Below, one piece after another: positions 24,981 through 37,460 of a stretch of 64,000 bases of DNA (positions within the stretch are counted from its first letter, which is position 1; every line of letters begins with the position of its first letter). Position numbers and translations under genes: made by a program. The stretch comes from Plectrocnemia conspersa. Lineage: Eukaryota; Arthropoda; Insecta; Trichoptera; Polycentropodidae. The notes below the pieces were generated by a model. It searched no databases and was not told where the DNA came from. It saw only the letters and a program-made list of their open reading frames with translations. The stretch is from the NCBI GenBank assembly GCA_009617715.1, contig VTFK01000221.1, positions 248,001 through 312,000 of the forward strand. Reading direction: 5' to 3'.

Positions 24981-25305
24981 TGAAGCGGTACAATGCGAAT
25001 AGTCAATAGGATTACCTGTCTTAATATGAAAGACGTAGTACATAAAAACATGATCAATGCAAATTAATTAAAATAAGCTAAGGATAAAAATATTTATAAT
25101 GTAATAATACAAAAGTTATTAATAACACCATACCTAACATTAAATTTGCATAATAATATTAAAATTTGTTTGAAAGAAAAATATTTCGGTTGAATAAAAA
25201 AATGAGGTATAATATTGGGAGCCTGAATTTTACACAACACATCGATGGCCGTAAGTGTAAATTGGCTACATCAACTTTTGATTGAAAATCTAAATAGCTC
25301 GTAGA

Positions 25306-25650
25306 CGGCACGATTTTATTGCTTTTGATGTGAATTTTTGACTACTGAGAAGTGATAATATTGGTCAAAATTCGGTTCAGATGTGCCTCATTTGATTCTC
25401 ACTTATTGTAAGTAGTAATATTGTTACAAAAAGCGTTCCCACTACGACGGCGACGGCACGATTTTATTGCATTTGACGTGAATTTTTGACTTCTGAGAAG
25501 TGATAATTGTTTTTTGCGCTCTCCTATTAATCAAAATTTGGTTTAGATGTGCTTTATTCAATTCTCACTCGTAATAATGTTATAAAACGTCTTAATTTGA
25601 TAATCGAGCGTTTTCACCGCGATGGCATGATTTTATTGCTTTTGACCTGG
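25306..25650 (+). repeat. Foldback/tandem repeat element, copy 2 (direct tandem units)
   Basis: The unit starting CGGCACGATTTTATTGC occurs at 25306 and 25454, with a decayed third at about 25623, spacing 148 and 169 bp. Each is followed by TTTTGACTTCTGAGAAGTGA (third copy truncated) and CAAAATTCGGTTTAGATGTG-like sequence. This shows the family is built of roughly 150-170-bp monomers. Confidence 0.75.
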
Positions 25651-28600
25651 ACTGGAAATTCACTATATTGCAACACTGAGCAGCAAGAAAACACGACTAA
25701 TTATCAAGTAAATATTATGAATAAATATTTTTAATGCATAATTAAAATATTTCACATAAAATATGATTTCAGAAATGTTGCAAAAGGGGTTAATTTTAAT
25801 ATTTATTTATAGCTTAACTCATACCTATTATTATTTATTCAAGAAATTATATTACGATTTTAATAAATATATAAAATGCCAATTTTGTCATGAGGCCCGG
25901 AATCATTGTTTTTCTCAGGGCCCGGGTTCGCTCTCAGCGGCCCTGTATAATCTCAATAAATCAATAAATAAAAAAATCAATACATCCCGAAGCGTCTTAC
26001 TCTGCAAGGTAAACCTCAATTATAATCTAATTTACCAACAATTTTCCTAATCATGGTATTGACCTTCGTCGATACCATTAATACTATATACATTTACACG
26101 CACGATACAACGACCTGCAACGATTTTTTTCACATAAACTAAAATTCTCAGTACCGATTAATAAGTCAAGAACAGCAAAAAATAAATTATTTGTAGTACA
26201 TATTATATATTACCTCTACCTCAAGTAAATTGCAAATAAGCTCCAGTCGCGACAAATTAACCGTGTAAAAATTACCGGTTAGGAAGCATTGCGGGTGTCG
26301 AACAGTTAGAGATATGAACTTATAACTATATTCAGCGGCTGCGGTGGAAGAACCGAGGTGAACTACAATTGTTCGACTGCATAAATTAGAGACTTTAATC
26401 TCGACACGCGAAGTCGAGCAGAAGAGAACTACTGTAACTTCGCTGCCGTCACTGCGCGGAAAATGTTAAAATGTATTACATATCTAAAAAAATAGCTTAT
26501 GTTATATTTATAGCAATCAGTTCAAAATTGTAACACACGAAAGGACTCGCATTCCTCTTCGATGCATTCAAACAATGTCGGAATTACTGCGATAATATTT
26601 TCATTACAATATAACTCAAAAAATATACTATTGTTATAGTTAAAAATCTTGATATATAATATGTATGTTCACTAACTATTCCCAGCTAAAAACGCGAAAT
26701 TTTGTATACGTATTTTTATAAATGAACACGGGCATTTTTAACGGCGAAATGGAAAAAGTTGTCATCTAGTAATAATATTTTAAAATGTACGAAACGCGAT
26801 GCCTGTTATATATTATTATTATAATATATGTTTCATACCTAATCAAGATTTTTAAGACGCCTCAAGTCCACTAATAATAATACGGTTAAATAATGAGTTG
26901 TGAGTGACACTAACAAAAAAAAAAGGTTTCAAGCGAAATGCGCGAAATCAAACGGGCGTAGCGCGAAACAATCATGGTTAACATTTAGTTTTTGATATTG
27001 CACATTGTTAGGGTAACCGAACAAAAATAAAAAATAGTATCATTTATTGAAATTCTCACAATGGTGACTCCCGACGTGATCTGAACACGGTTATCATGGA
27101 GTTAAATAAACGAAAAAGAAACAATTATGCAACGCATAAAGGCAAATATAGACTAAAGAACCGCCTACGCGTGTTTCACGATTAAAAATCACTTGCGATT
27201 GATTTTCACGTATAAAATTTTGATATTTAAAATTTGACATAGAGCGCATTTGAAAATTTGGACTCCGTGAGGCCATCCAGAATCGAAACAGTTATATTTT
27301 ATTAAAAAATCAGAAATACCACTTCGCTTTCGATCAGACCAAGTTTAGCTAAGTCACCCAAATTCTGATCTTCGATACGAATTAAATATTGTAACAAAAT
27401 ACATAGTCGTGATTTTTACATAGCCATTGTTATCTGAACCAACTTTATCATGAAAAAAAAATTGTTTTTACATAAGAATGTATTCATAAATATTGACTTT
27501 ATCTACTGAAAAATATAAACATGAGATAATACTCTCATTCGCATTGCTCTTCAACACCTCAAACATAAATTAATTGTACCATATAAATCTAAAGCCAACT
27601 GTAATTATATCTAAGCATCTCTTAACGCTACGAGCGTGTTTTAGCGATGAAGCCGCAATTTTCATTTCGACAGAAGCCGGATAAATCCGCATTTGGGAAA
27701 CACCGTTCTAAACAAACATCCCGCGGTTACCCAATCAAGTTTAAGGAGCGCATCGCGGTCGTAATAATCTCAGTTTTATTACAAAACAACCCATTCTTAA
27801 ATCAACAATAACCAATTCAAGTAAATTAATCATAAGCAAACACTACAATACAATTAAACGATTTCCCCGCGACTAATAGTTCTGCTTTTCCAACAGTATT
27901 TTTGACGGAAAATTACGAAATGGAAAACTAAGCATGACGTCAGAGTATGATCGATCGATCAAGCTAATCGACACCGATTTTACAACGCTAGCTAACTTAC
28001 CTTGCGCCTAAGTAAAATACTATTTTCAAGGTTCTGCGATAGGTAATCAATGTCAATAAAATAAACACTCGCACAATGTGATATAATAGAGACTGACGCA
28101 GTTTTGTTGTAGTGCGGCGGAAAAAACCCGATCGAGGTGAGGTTGGATTAAATATAATATAATAAACTAATTAGAGAATTTATCGAGTAAAACAATGCGA
28201 ATGATTTAATCGAAAATAATCAAAACTTCTTAATAAATATATCTAGTTGCTATGAGAATCTGATTTAATCCTTATACAAAAATGTTTATTACACAAGAAA
28301 ACGTTTTAATATAAACATGTTTACGTGCTACACAACTATCCATTATATATTATCCAAAAGCACACAAATGTACGTGACACAACAAAATTGAATAAATAAA
28401 AATATATGCATATAAAAAAAACACAATACAGATAAAAATATGAAAAATATTATTGTGGAAACAGTCCAGATAAGAATGATTTATTTATAGGAGAAGTGTT
28501 GAGAAATTTAACCTGATGATAATAATATGTTTGAAAGATATCGATATCATTGTTCACTGGACATGGAGTTAATTAGTTGATTAAGAGTAATTATATTTTA

Positions 28601-29320
28601 CTTCAGCTTTTATGTGTGAGAATTACGATAAACATACAAGTAATAAATAAATAAAAAAACTTTAATTATCAATATTTCAAATGTTATTATACATACTAAG
28701 ACAAATAATATTAATAGCACAGAAATAATAAAAATCGATAGCCATATCTACACATTCACTTAGAAAGAGGTTATCTCTTAAAAGCAGAAAATATACACCA
28801 AAGCGATAACCGCCGTTTGCCAACCGTCAAAACATTTATACAGCTACCAGAGGTGGAAATTATCCGTCTGGTGGAAAATGGCGGGTTGCGGAAACTGTCC
28901 AAGAGATTCTGAGAACAGAACGGCTACCTTCAGCCATCGATTTAACGAAGAATGACCAACGGATGACGCAGTGAAGCAAAACAAGTCGCAGATATCGATT
29001 AATGGCCTGAGTGACCGTCGTCGAGCTCGGACGTTCGTCATATCGATAATTGTCTGGTGATTCGTCCTACGTCACTGTATGACAAAATTTATACTTAAAA
29101 CGCATATCGATCCTTCATACAGATTGTATACAAAGATAATATCGAAATCGATACAGATCTACTCTCGTGCATAGACAGCTCGACTGTTTATCTAACTAAA
29201 AGCACGCGAATCAAACACTCGAGCGCTATGATTTTTTACATAAAATTCTGCTACTAATATCTAAGTTAAAATAACTTCTAAAAACAGGATATGTAAATTA
29301 GATGTTACTTATTTGTTTTT
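25651..29320. other. Gene-free stretch with a GC-richer patch at 28800-29045
   Basis: Mostly AT-rich DNA with no recognised coding. 28800-29045 is GC-richer and open on the minus strand, but the translation is not recognisable. Confidence 0.35.
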
Positions 29321-29321
29321 A

Positions 29322-29607
29322 ATCTTCAGTTGTAACATGTCAGGCGTAAGCCCAATGCGTTCCAATGGGGTAAATATGTACATCAGACATAATGAATACC
29401 TACAACAAGCAAGTCTGGGAACATGTGACATCTATATCAGTAATTATAAATTATTATGTGTAATATAATATACAATATAATCAATACAATTTAAATAATA
29501 GCGTATTTAAAAAAAAAATAAAAATTCGATTTCCGCTGCCGGGGCTCGAACCCGCAACCTCGGAGTTACTAGTCTGAGATGTTACGGACTACGCTCTTCC
29601 GTTCTTA
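29322..29607 (-). mobile_element. tRNA-derived SINE, copy 1
   Basis: On the minus strand a tRNA-like head (29530-29604) contains a clear B box, GGTTCGAGCCCC, followed by GAATTTTTATTTTTTTTT, an AT-rich body, and a tail with CATTGGGCTTACGCCTGAC and TTACAACTGAAGAT. A second copy with the same order lies at 43911-44203. The A box is weak. Not a functional tRNA, since the acceptor arms do not pair. Confidence 0.75.
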
Positions 29608-30112
29608 TTAAATTAATATTAATAAATTAATTACCACAGAAAAAAACTAACCCTCAAAATTAGTAGCCCTATTATGCTGTTAAGGAAATTTACAGAATTA
29701 AGCAATGGAACGCGGTTGAAATGCAGAATCCCATTTATTTTATCATATGTGACATATATTAACTCGAGAGTTGAATGCTTCTTTTGTGAAAATTTTAAGG
29801 CACGGGTAGAATATAATGACACAACAAAACATGGCCAAGTAATAGGAAAAATATGCGGGTGAAGTAATTATATTACATATATGCTGTAAAGGTTTCAAAC
29901 ATGTGCTCAATCAATTTAGAGGGCAAAAACCAATTCACTCGAAAGTAAGGCTCAACAGTGGAAGAAATATTTCGGGATTAAACAATTGCGTTAATATTTG
30001 TAAATATTACAAAGACCATATATTTGCAGATCTGTACCGAGACATCTATAAGTACTGGAAAAAATACTCGGTTTTACTTTTATGGCGTAAACACATTTTG
30101 TGGGTGTGTCTA

Positions 30113-30316
30113 GGAAGCGATGCAATTCGTCAGAGCTGTCTCGAACCAGCAGTAAAAATATGTGCCACTAGACAGACAGAGGAAGACGCTCGGAGTTACA
30201 GTACGAGACACATCAGCGAATCGCCCAGCAAGAACACATCACGACAGATCACAGCCGACAATAATTCAACTTTACACTCCAGCGAAGACTCTCCGACTTT
30301 CAAGACCTGCCATTTC
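30113..30316 (+). other. Orphan exon-like open frame
   Basis: The frame GSDAIRQSCLEPAVKICAT..., with RHISESPSKNTSRQ and HSSEDSPTFKTCHF, follows an AG acceptor-like site (TGTGTCTAG, about 30112) and ends just before ATG|GTAATT (about 30325). It is Ser/Thr-rich and more GC-rich than its flanks, and it is the tail of a 147-codon open frame. I do not recognise the family. It might be an exon of an unknown gene, a retrocopy scrap, or chance. Confidence 0.25.
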
Positions 30317-30352
30317 ATATATATGGTAATTTATATATGCATATAAAATAGG

Positions 30353-30572
30353 TTTTCCGACCTTAAAATCAAAAAATTAGTTTATACAGAAGTCACACGT
30401 TCGTTGAGCAATGTTGATGAACAGATATTTTTAGCCAGTAAGATGAGAAATAACGTCTTAATATTTTTGATTAAATTTATCAAAAATATTAAGACGTTAT
30501 TTCTTATCTTACTGTCTAAAATAGAACGCGTGACTTCTGCACAAACTCATTCAATTTCGAGTTAAAAGGCCA
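30353..30572. repeat. Foldback element with 41-bp inner arms
   Basis: Inner arms 30431-30471 and 30479-30519 pair with only a few mismatches around a 7-nt loop. Outer arms pair CAGAAGTCACACGTTC with AACGCGTGACTTCTGC and continue less well to the flanks. Total about 220 bp. Consistent with a foldback MITE or a long hairpin RNA source. Confidence 0.75.
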
Positions 30573-30579
30573 TAATGTT

Positions 30580-31590
30580 ATATTGTTATACAAATAAGAT
30601 ATTCCTATGTTTTGGGGGCATTATCTTATAATAATACGTATCATACTGTCCGTTTGGACACTGATAATATCGTTCTTTAACTAGCTTGTAGCTATAACAA
30701 TTATTCTGTCAAGTCAAAAATCTTTAGAAGACCTTCTCGAAATCTTTCATGGTAAATTTTGAACCTGGAAGTTGAGAAGAGTCACTGAGTTTCAATGAAA
30801 AATTCATCAATGACATTCATATAGACCTGCCAATTTATAGCAATAATCTAATCCATCTAACATAACCAGCGTGAGTCTATGTTCTAATATTTATTTTTCA
30901 AATCAAATTAAACACAAACGACCCATGATATTTACTGAAATGAATCACAGCGCATTATTTTTTTACGTGTATGCTTCATACAAAAAAATGATTCGTCATC
31001 GTAAAGCACCAATAATTGTATATGCATCAAACGCTTGTAACTTTCCAAATAAAAAAATCGATTGCCCAAAACGCAAATACATTTTTATATTATGCACATT
31101 GACATTCTGCGCCATAGTTCATTAAGAAGCAGACATTGAGCCAATAAAACAGTACCTAAAACGGCTTCTCTACATCAAACGAATCTATTTCATTAAGATG
31201 CCCGAAACGATCGATACAGCGCGACCGTAAGGATCACGCAAAGCGTAATTGGCGATAATTTATCTGAGCAATTATGATACGCAAAGCGTTTTAATAATTA
31301 ATTGATGCTCACGCCAAAAAATATCGTTTTCCGATTCGAATCGCTAACTCTGCTAAAACCTGCGGAGACACGTTCGACCAACATTGGCAAACCCTCACTG
31401 AGTAATGACAATAAGCGCGGTTGTTTATTGTCTTGGGTGAGGGGCGGGGGCGTCTAGAATAACCGAGACGAATGTTCCATAAATAACTATTGATTTAACA
31501 TATCAAAAGGCACGAACTCAAATTAAATAGTGCGATTACTTGAATATATAATGTCTAATTTACATTCGCCATGTCGCTCAATTTGCTTCT
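30580..31590. other. Gene-free stretch
   Basis: AT-rich. A GC-box-like run (GGGGCGGGGGCG) sits at about 31441-31452 but without other promoter signs. Confidence 0.3.
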
Positions 31591-31597
31591 CGTAAAT

Positions 31598-33727
31598 CAC
31601 TCGGCCGAGTATCTGTCAGGCGAGTACTCGGCCGAGTACTAAACAGGTGCAAAATAATATGAATATGCAAAAATGATGCTTTTCATGATTTCTTTCAATA
31701 AATTAAAAAGCACAACTATTATCTAGAACATTTATTTATTAATGTATTACAAATCTAAGCATTCAATTAACCCAATGCGTCATAAAATTATTTTTATAAA
31801 CTAGTTCAAACATTTTATTTCACATTAATACACTTATAAATGCGCACAAAATGGCCCAAACCTAAACGAGACGTGCACCATCTCATATAAATTGTTCCAG
31901 CTCCTCGTAGCTAGCGCTGACAACATAATTGTGTCTGACAAGCTGCAAAACGAGCTGGAACTGAGATATTTGTTTTATATATTTAATGAAATGAACCGTT
32001 TTTATATCTGTCAGTTAATTTACAACTTTTAAACGATGAACCTATTAAAAAAAAGTACCTCTCAAAAGATTCGTTTTTTTAATTAAGCGACCTCGAGTTC
32101 GGCACGTATTTTAGACCGTTTAATGTCTCACATTACTTTTAACAATTCAAATTACGTTCGAGTGTTTGAGTTTCCTAACGCAAAAAAAAGTGGTTTGCAT
32201 CGAGGAAAAAAAATGTGAAAAACCGCAGATACTTCGGTAGACTGTTATTCTTTTTTTGTTTAATTGTAGATTACTGTATACATTTTTTACAGTACATAAA
32301 GCGAATGACAGGAGCGTGACGTGCCCGGCAGTGATTTGGCATGCAAATTTCGATTAAATATTCGTTACCATACCGAAACGACGGGTCGTGGCACGATGAC
32401 ACGGCAATCGACCTGCGAGACCGTTTTAAATATGGAACGCTTTTGAGGAAACGGAAACTATGTCAAAACAATTTTATAACACAGTCAAAGGAAAATATTT
32501 TAAATATATTGCTATAAATTAACATTAAGTTTGAAATCAAAAGTATTCGAATAGATGACCACGTCTTTGAATTTACTGAACATTAGTTGATGGATTGGCC
32601 GTAAGAATATAAATAAATTAAGTGCCTATGCAGATGACATAGTGCTTACAAATAGATCTATCGACGCAATAAATGAGTATTATATATAAATATATATAAT
32701 CAGCGATAGCAACCACCCGGTTCAACAGACCGAACTGCTTATCATCTCGATTATTTATTATATCATATATACAGAAACGTGAGTGAGAAACTAATTAATA
32801 CAAAAACGATAAAAACCATCCAAATTATTTCAATGTCATTAACTTTGATTAACGACAATTATTTTCATTCTAAAATGAGTATTCGTGTATTCTATATTTT
32901 TTTATGTACGATACACAATTTAATCAAAAAAAAAAAATATTCGCAACATCCGCGAACAACGAATATTTTCATTCAATAAAACACGCATAAGCAATGCACA
33001 TACATAATAAATCAAAGCACATTATAAATAAATTAACCAACAACAAATTCGCATCGAAACACGCGGACTTCATAACAATTACTTTGATTTAAAACACGTC
33101 TATAGGAAATTGAATCGAGTCACGATATTTCAAGTTTTTTCTTCTTATCCTCTCCCTTGGGCAACATCGCAGTAGAACACACACAATGGAAAAATTAAGT
33201 GAAATTTGACCAAAACCTTGGATCGCGTATAATGTACCTAGTCATAATATCATACTAAAATCCCAAAAGTCTTTTAAAACTTTTCTCGTTAATTACGAGC
33301 ATTTATTACCTTTTGACGACGCAAACAATGAATATTTTTGACAAATTGCTCTAAGGAAAAAAATCGTAAATTATGCAAAAAAAAGTATATATAATACAGA
33401 ACCACGTATATTTTCAATTTCGTAGCAAAAGTCATATAAAAAATAATAATAAAAAACCGTATAATATTATAATGGCAACGAGTTAATGATGCAATTTGGT
33501 AGTTTACCAATTTGTCATGATTATTACTACTTAATAGTCACTATACGAAAAAGTGTTTTTTTTTTGTCATAATATCCCAAACACGATAAGTAAGTAATTT
33601 TCGTGGTTCGCGTGAGATTTAAAGCCACGACCTTTTAAATTGATAAGCAAAACTTATAATTAAAACGTGCAGAGTATTCACAAGTATTACTCGGCCGAGT
33701 AGCACACTTAGTGGCTCGGCCGAGTGA
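31598..33727. mobile_element. About 2.1-kb element bounded by paired ACTCGGCCGAGT palindromes
   Basis: ACTCGGCCGAGT occurs at 31599-31610 and 31626-31637, and again at 33689-33700 and (one mismatch) 33714-33725. Read inward, both ends show TCACTCGGCCGAG, about 14 bases, then TACTCGGCCGAGTA, so they form terminal inverted repeats of about 42 bp. No transposase is recognisable inside; a LINE YADD scrap lies at 32612-32680. No convincing target duplication was seen. Probably a non-autonomous DNA transposon. Confidence 0.6.
32612..32680 (+). pseudogene. Reverse transcriptase YADD-motif scrap
   Basis: One frame reads NKLSAYADDIVLTNRSIDAI. YADD is the catalytic centre of retroelement reverse transcriptases and the context fits a non-LTR element. 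No other RT block is adjacent. Confidence 0.45.
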
Positions 33728-36700
33728 GTGAATCAAATTAAATTTTTCCTTTTTATATGATATAATATATGCAGACACTAGATGAAAAATCATATTGCAT
33801 AGTAAATATTACTTATTGTAAACTCCTCAATTTGGACAAGACGATTCGGATCGAGCGTGATGAGTGGCTGTGTGTATAGAGAGATACGCGGAACGAATAC
33901 AAATTAGACCCAAAGAGCAAACAATTTCCGGATGCCATTTTGTTCCTTAAGTCAACATGAGTAAATTTCGACAGTCGAAAACACTACTCCATCGCGATTA
34001 GAAAACGTGAAATGCAATAAGTCATTACAATTACCGTAATGGCGATTGTAGGGGTGGCGGTTTGGGCGGAAAGCCGACCGACGCACACACACCATTAGGA
34101 AAATTGTGGAAAGCCGACATGTGCGGCGGTCGTAATAAATTTACGGCTCATGTTAATTGTGACGTTCGTCCGCGCTTCTGAAAAAGGATTAATTAAATAT
34201 GAGATCCTAATCGCAAACGAACTTCAAAAGAATGATACGCGGTATTTAATGAAAATAATGACCAGTGTGTGTTAAAATTGCAAGAAGAAAAATATTAGAT
34301 TGGTGTTATACTAAAACACTAATAGCATTTTGGTATTCGCTACGGAATGCCTACAAACTTCTTGAAACTTAAGTTAGGAAGTTCTGTATCAAACTTCTTA
34401 ATATCTCTAGTGTATTATACGTAGCGTAAGTGGAGTTACTTCGACCGAACATTTTATGGACTTACAAACAATAATAACATGTACAAGTGACAGTTAAACT
34501 ATCATGTTTAGGATGTCGATGTGTATAACAAGAATGAATTCGTTATCTGCTGATCGGTAAAGAAAACAGAATTGCATAAAAAAGTGGGTCTATTTAATTT
34601 ATTTTTAGTTAGGTTACATTACTGTATATTATGGTAAATTAACGGTTAGATTAAGTTCGATTTATGTTAAACCACAACTATAAATTTAATATAACAAAAT
34701 TACGTGAGCAGAAGCACAAAATAAGTAGATAAATTTACGCTATAAAAAATACCATTACCAAGAATAACGATAGTGAACCAAAAAGCAACCATTTTATATA
34801 ACTTCCCACAGATATTTATACTTATTTTAATACGATAAATTTATATAATTTTCTCCTAAATATATTTAATATATTAATTGCTGTACTATGTAAACAACAA
34901 TTTAATATTGAACTTATACATTATTAATAACCTGTTATATGATATTTTTTCCTTAATAAAATAAATACATTTATGAATAATAACACGTTATAAGTAATCA
35001 ATTTCGTGTTAAAAACATAATATAAAAAAAAAATAAAAGTTTAATATACTAAACTACGCTACTTCTATTTTTACATTCAATCTTCCTGAAGATCGTACGC
35101 GCCTGACCCAAAAGCCGCAAGCGGCTCGCGAGCCGCGGTTTTACGATGCTTCATTTTATATCTTTGCATATACAAGAGGTTCATTCAGAAAGTAAAAGGT
35201 ACGAAGCTAGTATAAATAAAAGTGATTTTCCGCTTGGGTCCAAGTGATTTAATCAAAAATGTCGCAACAACGTCGTGCTCGCACTATGTGCCCTTCGTTT
35301 CATGGTGTTGTAAATTTGCAACAAACTTTAAAAAAATATATGGTTTCATAAATTCTTTATTTTTATAATGTTGTATATATTTTTTATTTTTTTTTACCTT
35401 ATTTAAAGTAATATTTAACCTTTAATAAAAATATTTTCGACGGTAAAAAAATTAGGAATTGAAGTGCTAAATTTTTTTATCCTTTCAATTGTGAGGTTTT
35501 TTCAGTTTATTAAAATGAATGGCCATCCGTTGTCACGCATTAAAAAAATCGCTTCGATAGTTCTTTAAAGATCGATGAATTTTATAACAATCAGAGCTCT
35601 TTTTATATAACGATTACTTCTACTATAATTGGCTATCGACCCTCTGCTTGCGCTGGGTGTTGAAATAGAGAGTAGGTACTACATGCGCATGACAATGAAA
35701 TTGAGACACTTGTTCCCAGGGATATCTGAAAAGGGCGGCGGAATCGGAAGTAATTTTAAGGTAAAAGAATCGGAATCGGTACATGTTTTGACATTTTTTG
35801 TAACGCCATCATAAAATAGCTATCGATTACTATTTCGATAACAAGCCAAAGCAATGTCCCTGTGAGGAATCCGCGGCGCTCACTTTGAGAATCACTGAAT
35901 TAGCACAAAACTCCTTTTTTTATTGTTTGAACAGATTTTTGTAATTATTACACCGTCGCCCAACGCGCTGCCTTCAAAGCAGCTTCAAAAGAGGATGATT
36001 TGAAGGTGGAGTTTGACCCTAATGCGATTGCTTTTCAATTCCTATTCGTTCAAGCATTCTCGAAGGATCATTATAAAAATATGTGACACCCGGTCACACG
36101 CACTTAACGGACTCACTTTAAGAATTAGCAATTAGACTTCGCCGACCGATACTGACATCTACAATTTCTGCGTATATTTTTTGATAAATTATAATTTTAA
36201 AAAGTCACTTCAAACAATCAGTACTTTTTCTCAAAATGTGATATTCTGTAGTGCAGCGAAAAAAATACAAAATTTGTTATAATAAAATATTGCAGCTCAT
36301 TTGACCGCGCAGTGACATTTTGTATGTCATTGATTTATGAAACAAAATTTGAAACTGTAAATACTCTATTTTTTTAAATTAATCTTTGCCAATTTAATAC
36401 GAAATGCTTTGCAGATTGAGAGCTATTTACGAGTTTAGGAAGTTTGTATTTAATAAACATACGGTTAACACTGCAGTCTTGCATCAAGTGTATTAACTGT
36501 GTAAAATGACCGTGGCAATTCAATTTCTTATATTTTAAATAAGTTTATGTCAATGATAAGGCAAATGTATACAATAGGTTTCAGCAGGAAAAAGTGATGT
36601 TAATGATGAAGATGGCCGTCCATTATCACTGATGAACTCGTTATAAAAAATATTTTATAGAGGTTTCTTAAGGAGACGATCTTTATGAATTCGAGTTCAA

Positions 36701-36920
36701 TTGTAACTGATAAAACAGTTAACGAAAAAATTTCGGCTATTTGTATGCATACATCTATAAACAATTTTGCTTTGTTCTTAAATTATTTTATTGTATAAAT
36801 GTTTTATTTTTGATAAACCTACTTCTATATATAAAATGTATCCCTAAACGAGCTTATGTATCTCATAAAAAAATAATACTGAAAATTCTTTTTAGAAATA
36901 AACAATCACATTAATTATTT
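33728..36920. other. Gene-free stretch with repeat scraps
   Basis: AT-rich. Holds the GGCCATCCGTTGTCA (35521) and GGCCGTCCATTATCA (36613) copies of a dispersed repeat. No gene recognised. Confidence 0.35.
35175..35345 (+). mobile_element. Possible mariner-like 5' end
   Basis: GAGGTTCATTCAGAAAGTAA looks like a mariner-type terminus. An ATG at 35259 opens MSQQRRARTM before the frame degrades. Weak; offered only as a candidate. Confidence 0.25.
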
Positions 36921-37009
36921 TTTTATATAAAAAACGAATAAAATTGCTGCGTATAAAAATCTACAAGGCGTAATAATGGCATAAAAATTACAAAATAACA
37001 ACCGCCCAC

Positions 37010-37460
37010 AGGGGTAAAGAAAAAAACCGATGAATATTTGAACGCATTACGCGCTTCTCTTTCGGTACTGGAGACTCCTCCCTCGCGTAATAATAATAAC
37101 AACAAGCGCCATTTTCGCTAACGAGCGCATTTTTCAGGTACACACGGAGAGAAAAAAACCGCTTAACATTAACGAGAAGAAAAGGACGCCCTTCATAACC
37201 GCACAGCCGCCGGCCGGGGCAAGTGACAAACAAACCACTCGCGTCACACTGGTGACGACGGATCATTTACATCGTCGATGAATTAATATTTTTTATCGGG
37301 CATGCGCGAGACGAGAAGAAGACGAAAGCTCCCCGGGAAGCTTTTGAGAGCTTTTACAATGCGAATTTAGCGAGACGCCCATCGACGCCGCGGACGAAGG
37401 CAAACTGAGGCTCCGACCTGCGCCTCGCAGTCACGTGTGACACCCACACAAACACAAAGT
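37010..37460. promoter_or_regulatory. CpG-rich patch
   Basis: The stretch has unusually many CG dinucleotides (for example CCGCCGGCCGGGG near 37207) in AT-rich surroundings, and several open minus-strand frames that match nothing I know. It is a candidate start region for the minus-strand ZNRF gene or for a noncoding transcript. Confidence 0.25.

Noticed and set aside
29530..29604. Functional tRNA gene on the minus strand
   Set aside because: Good B box, but acceptor ends do not pair and it continues into a SINE body shared with 43911-44203.
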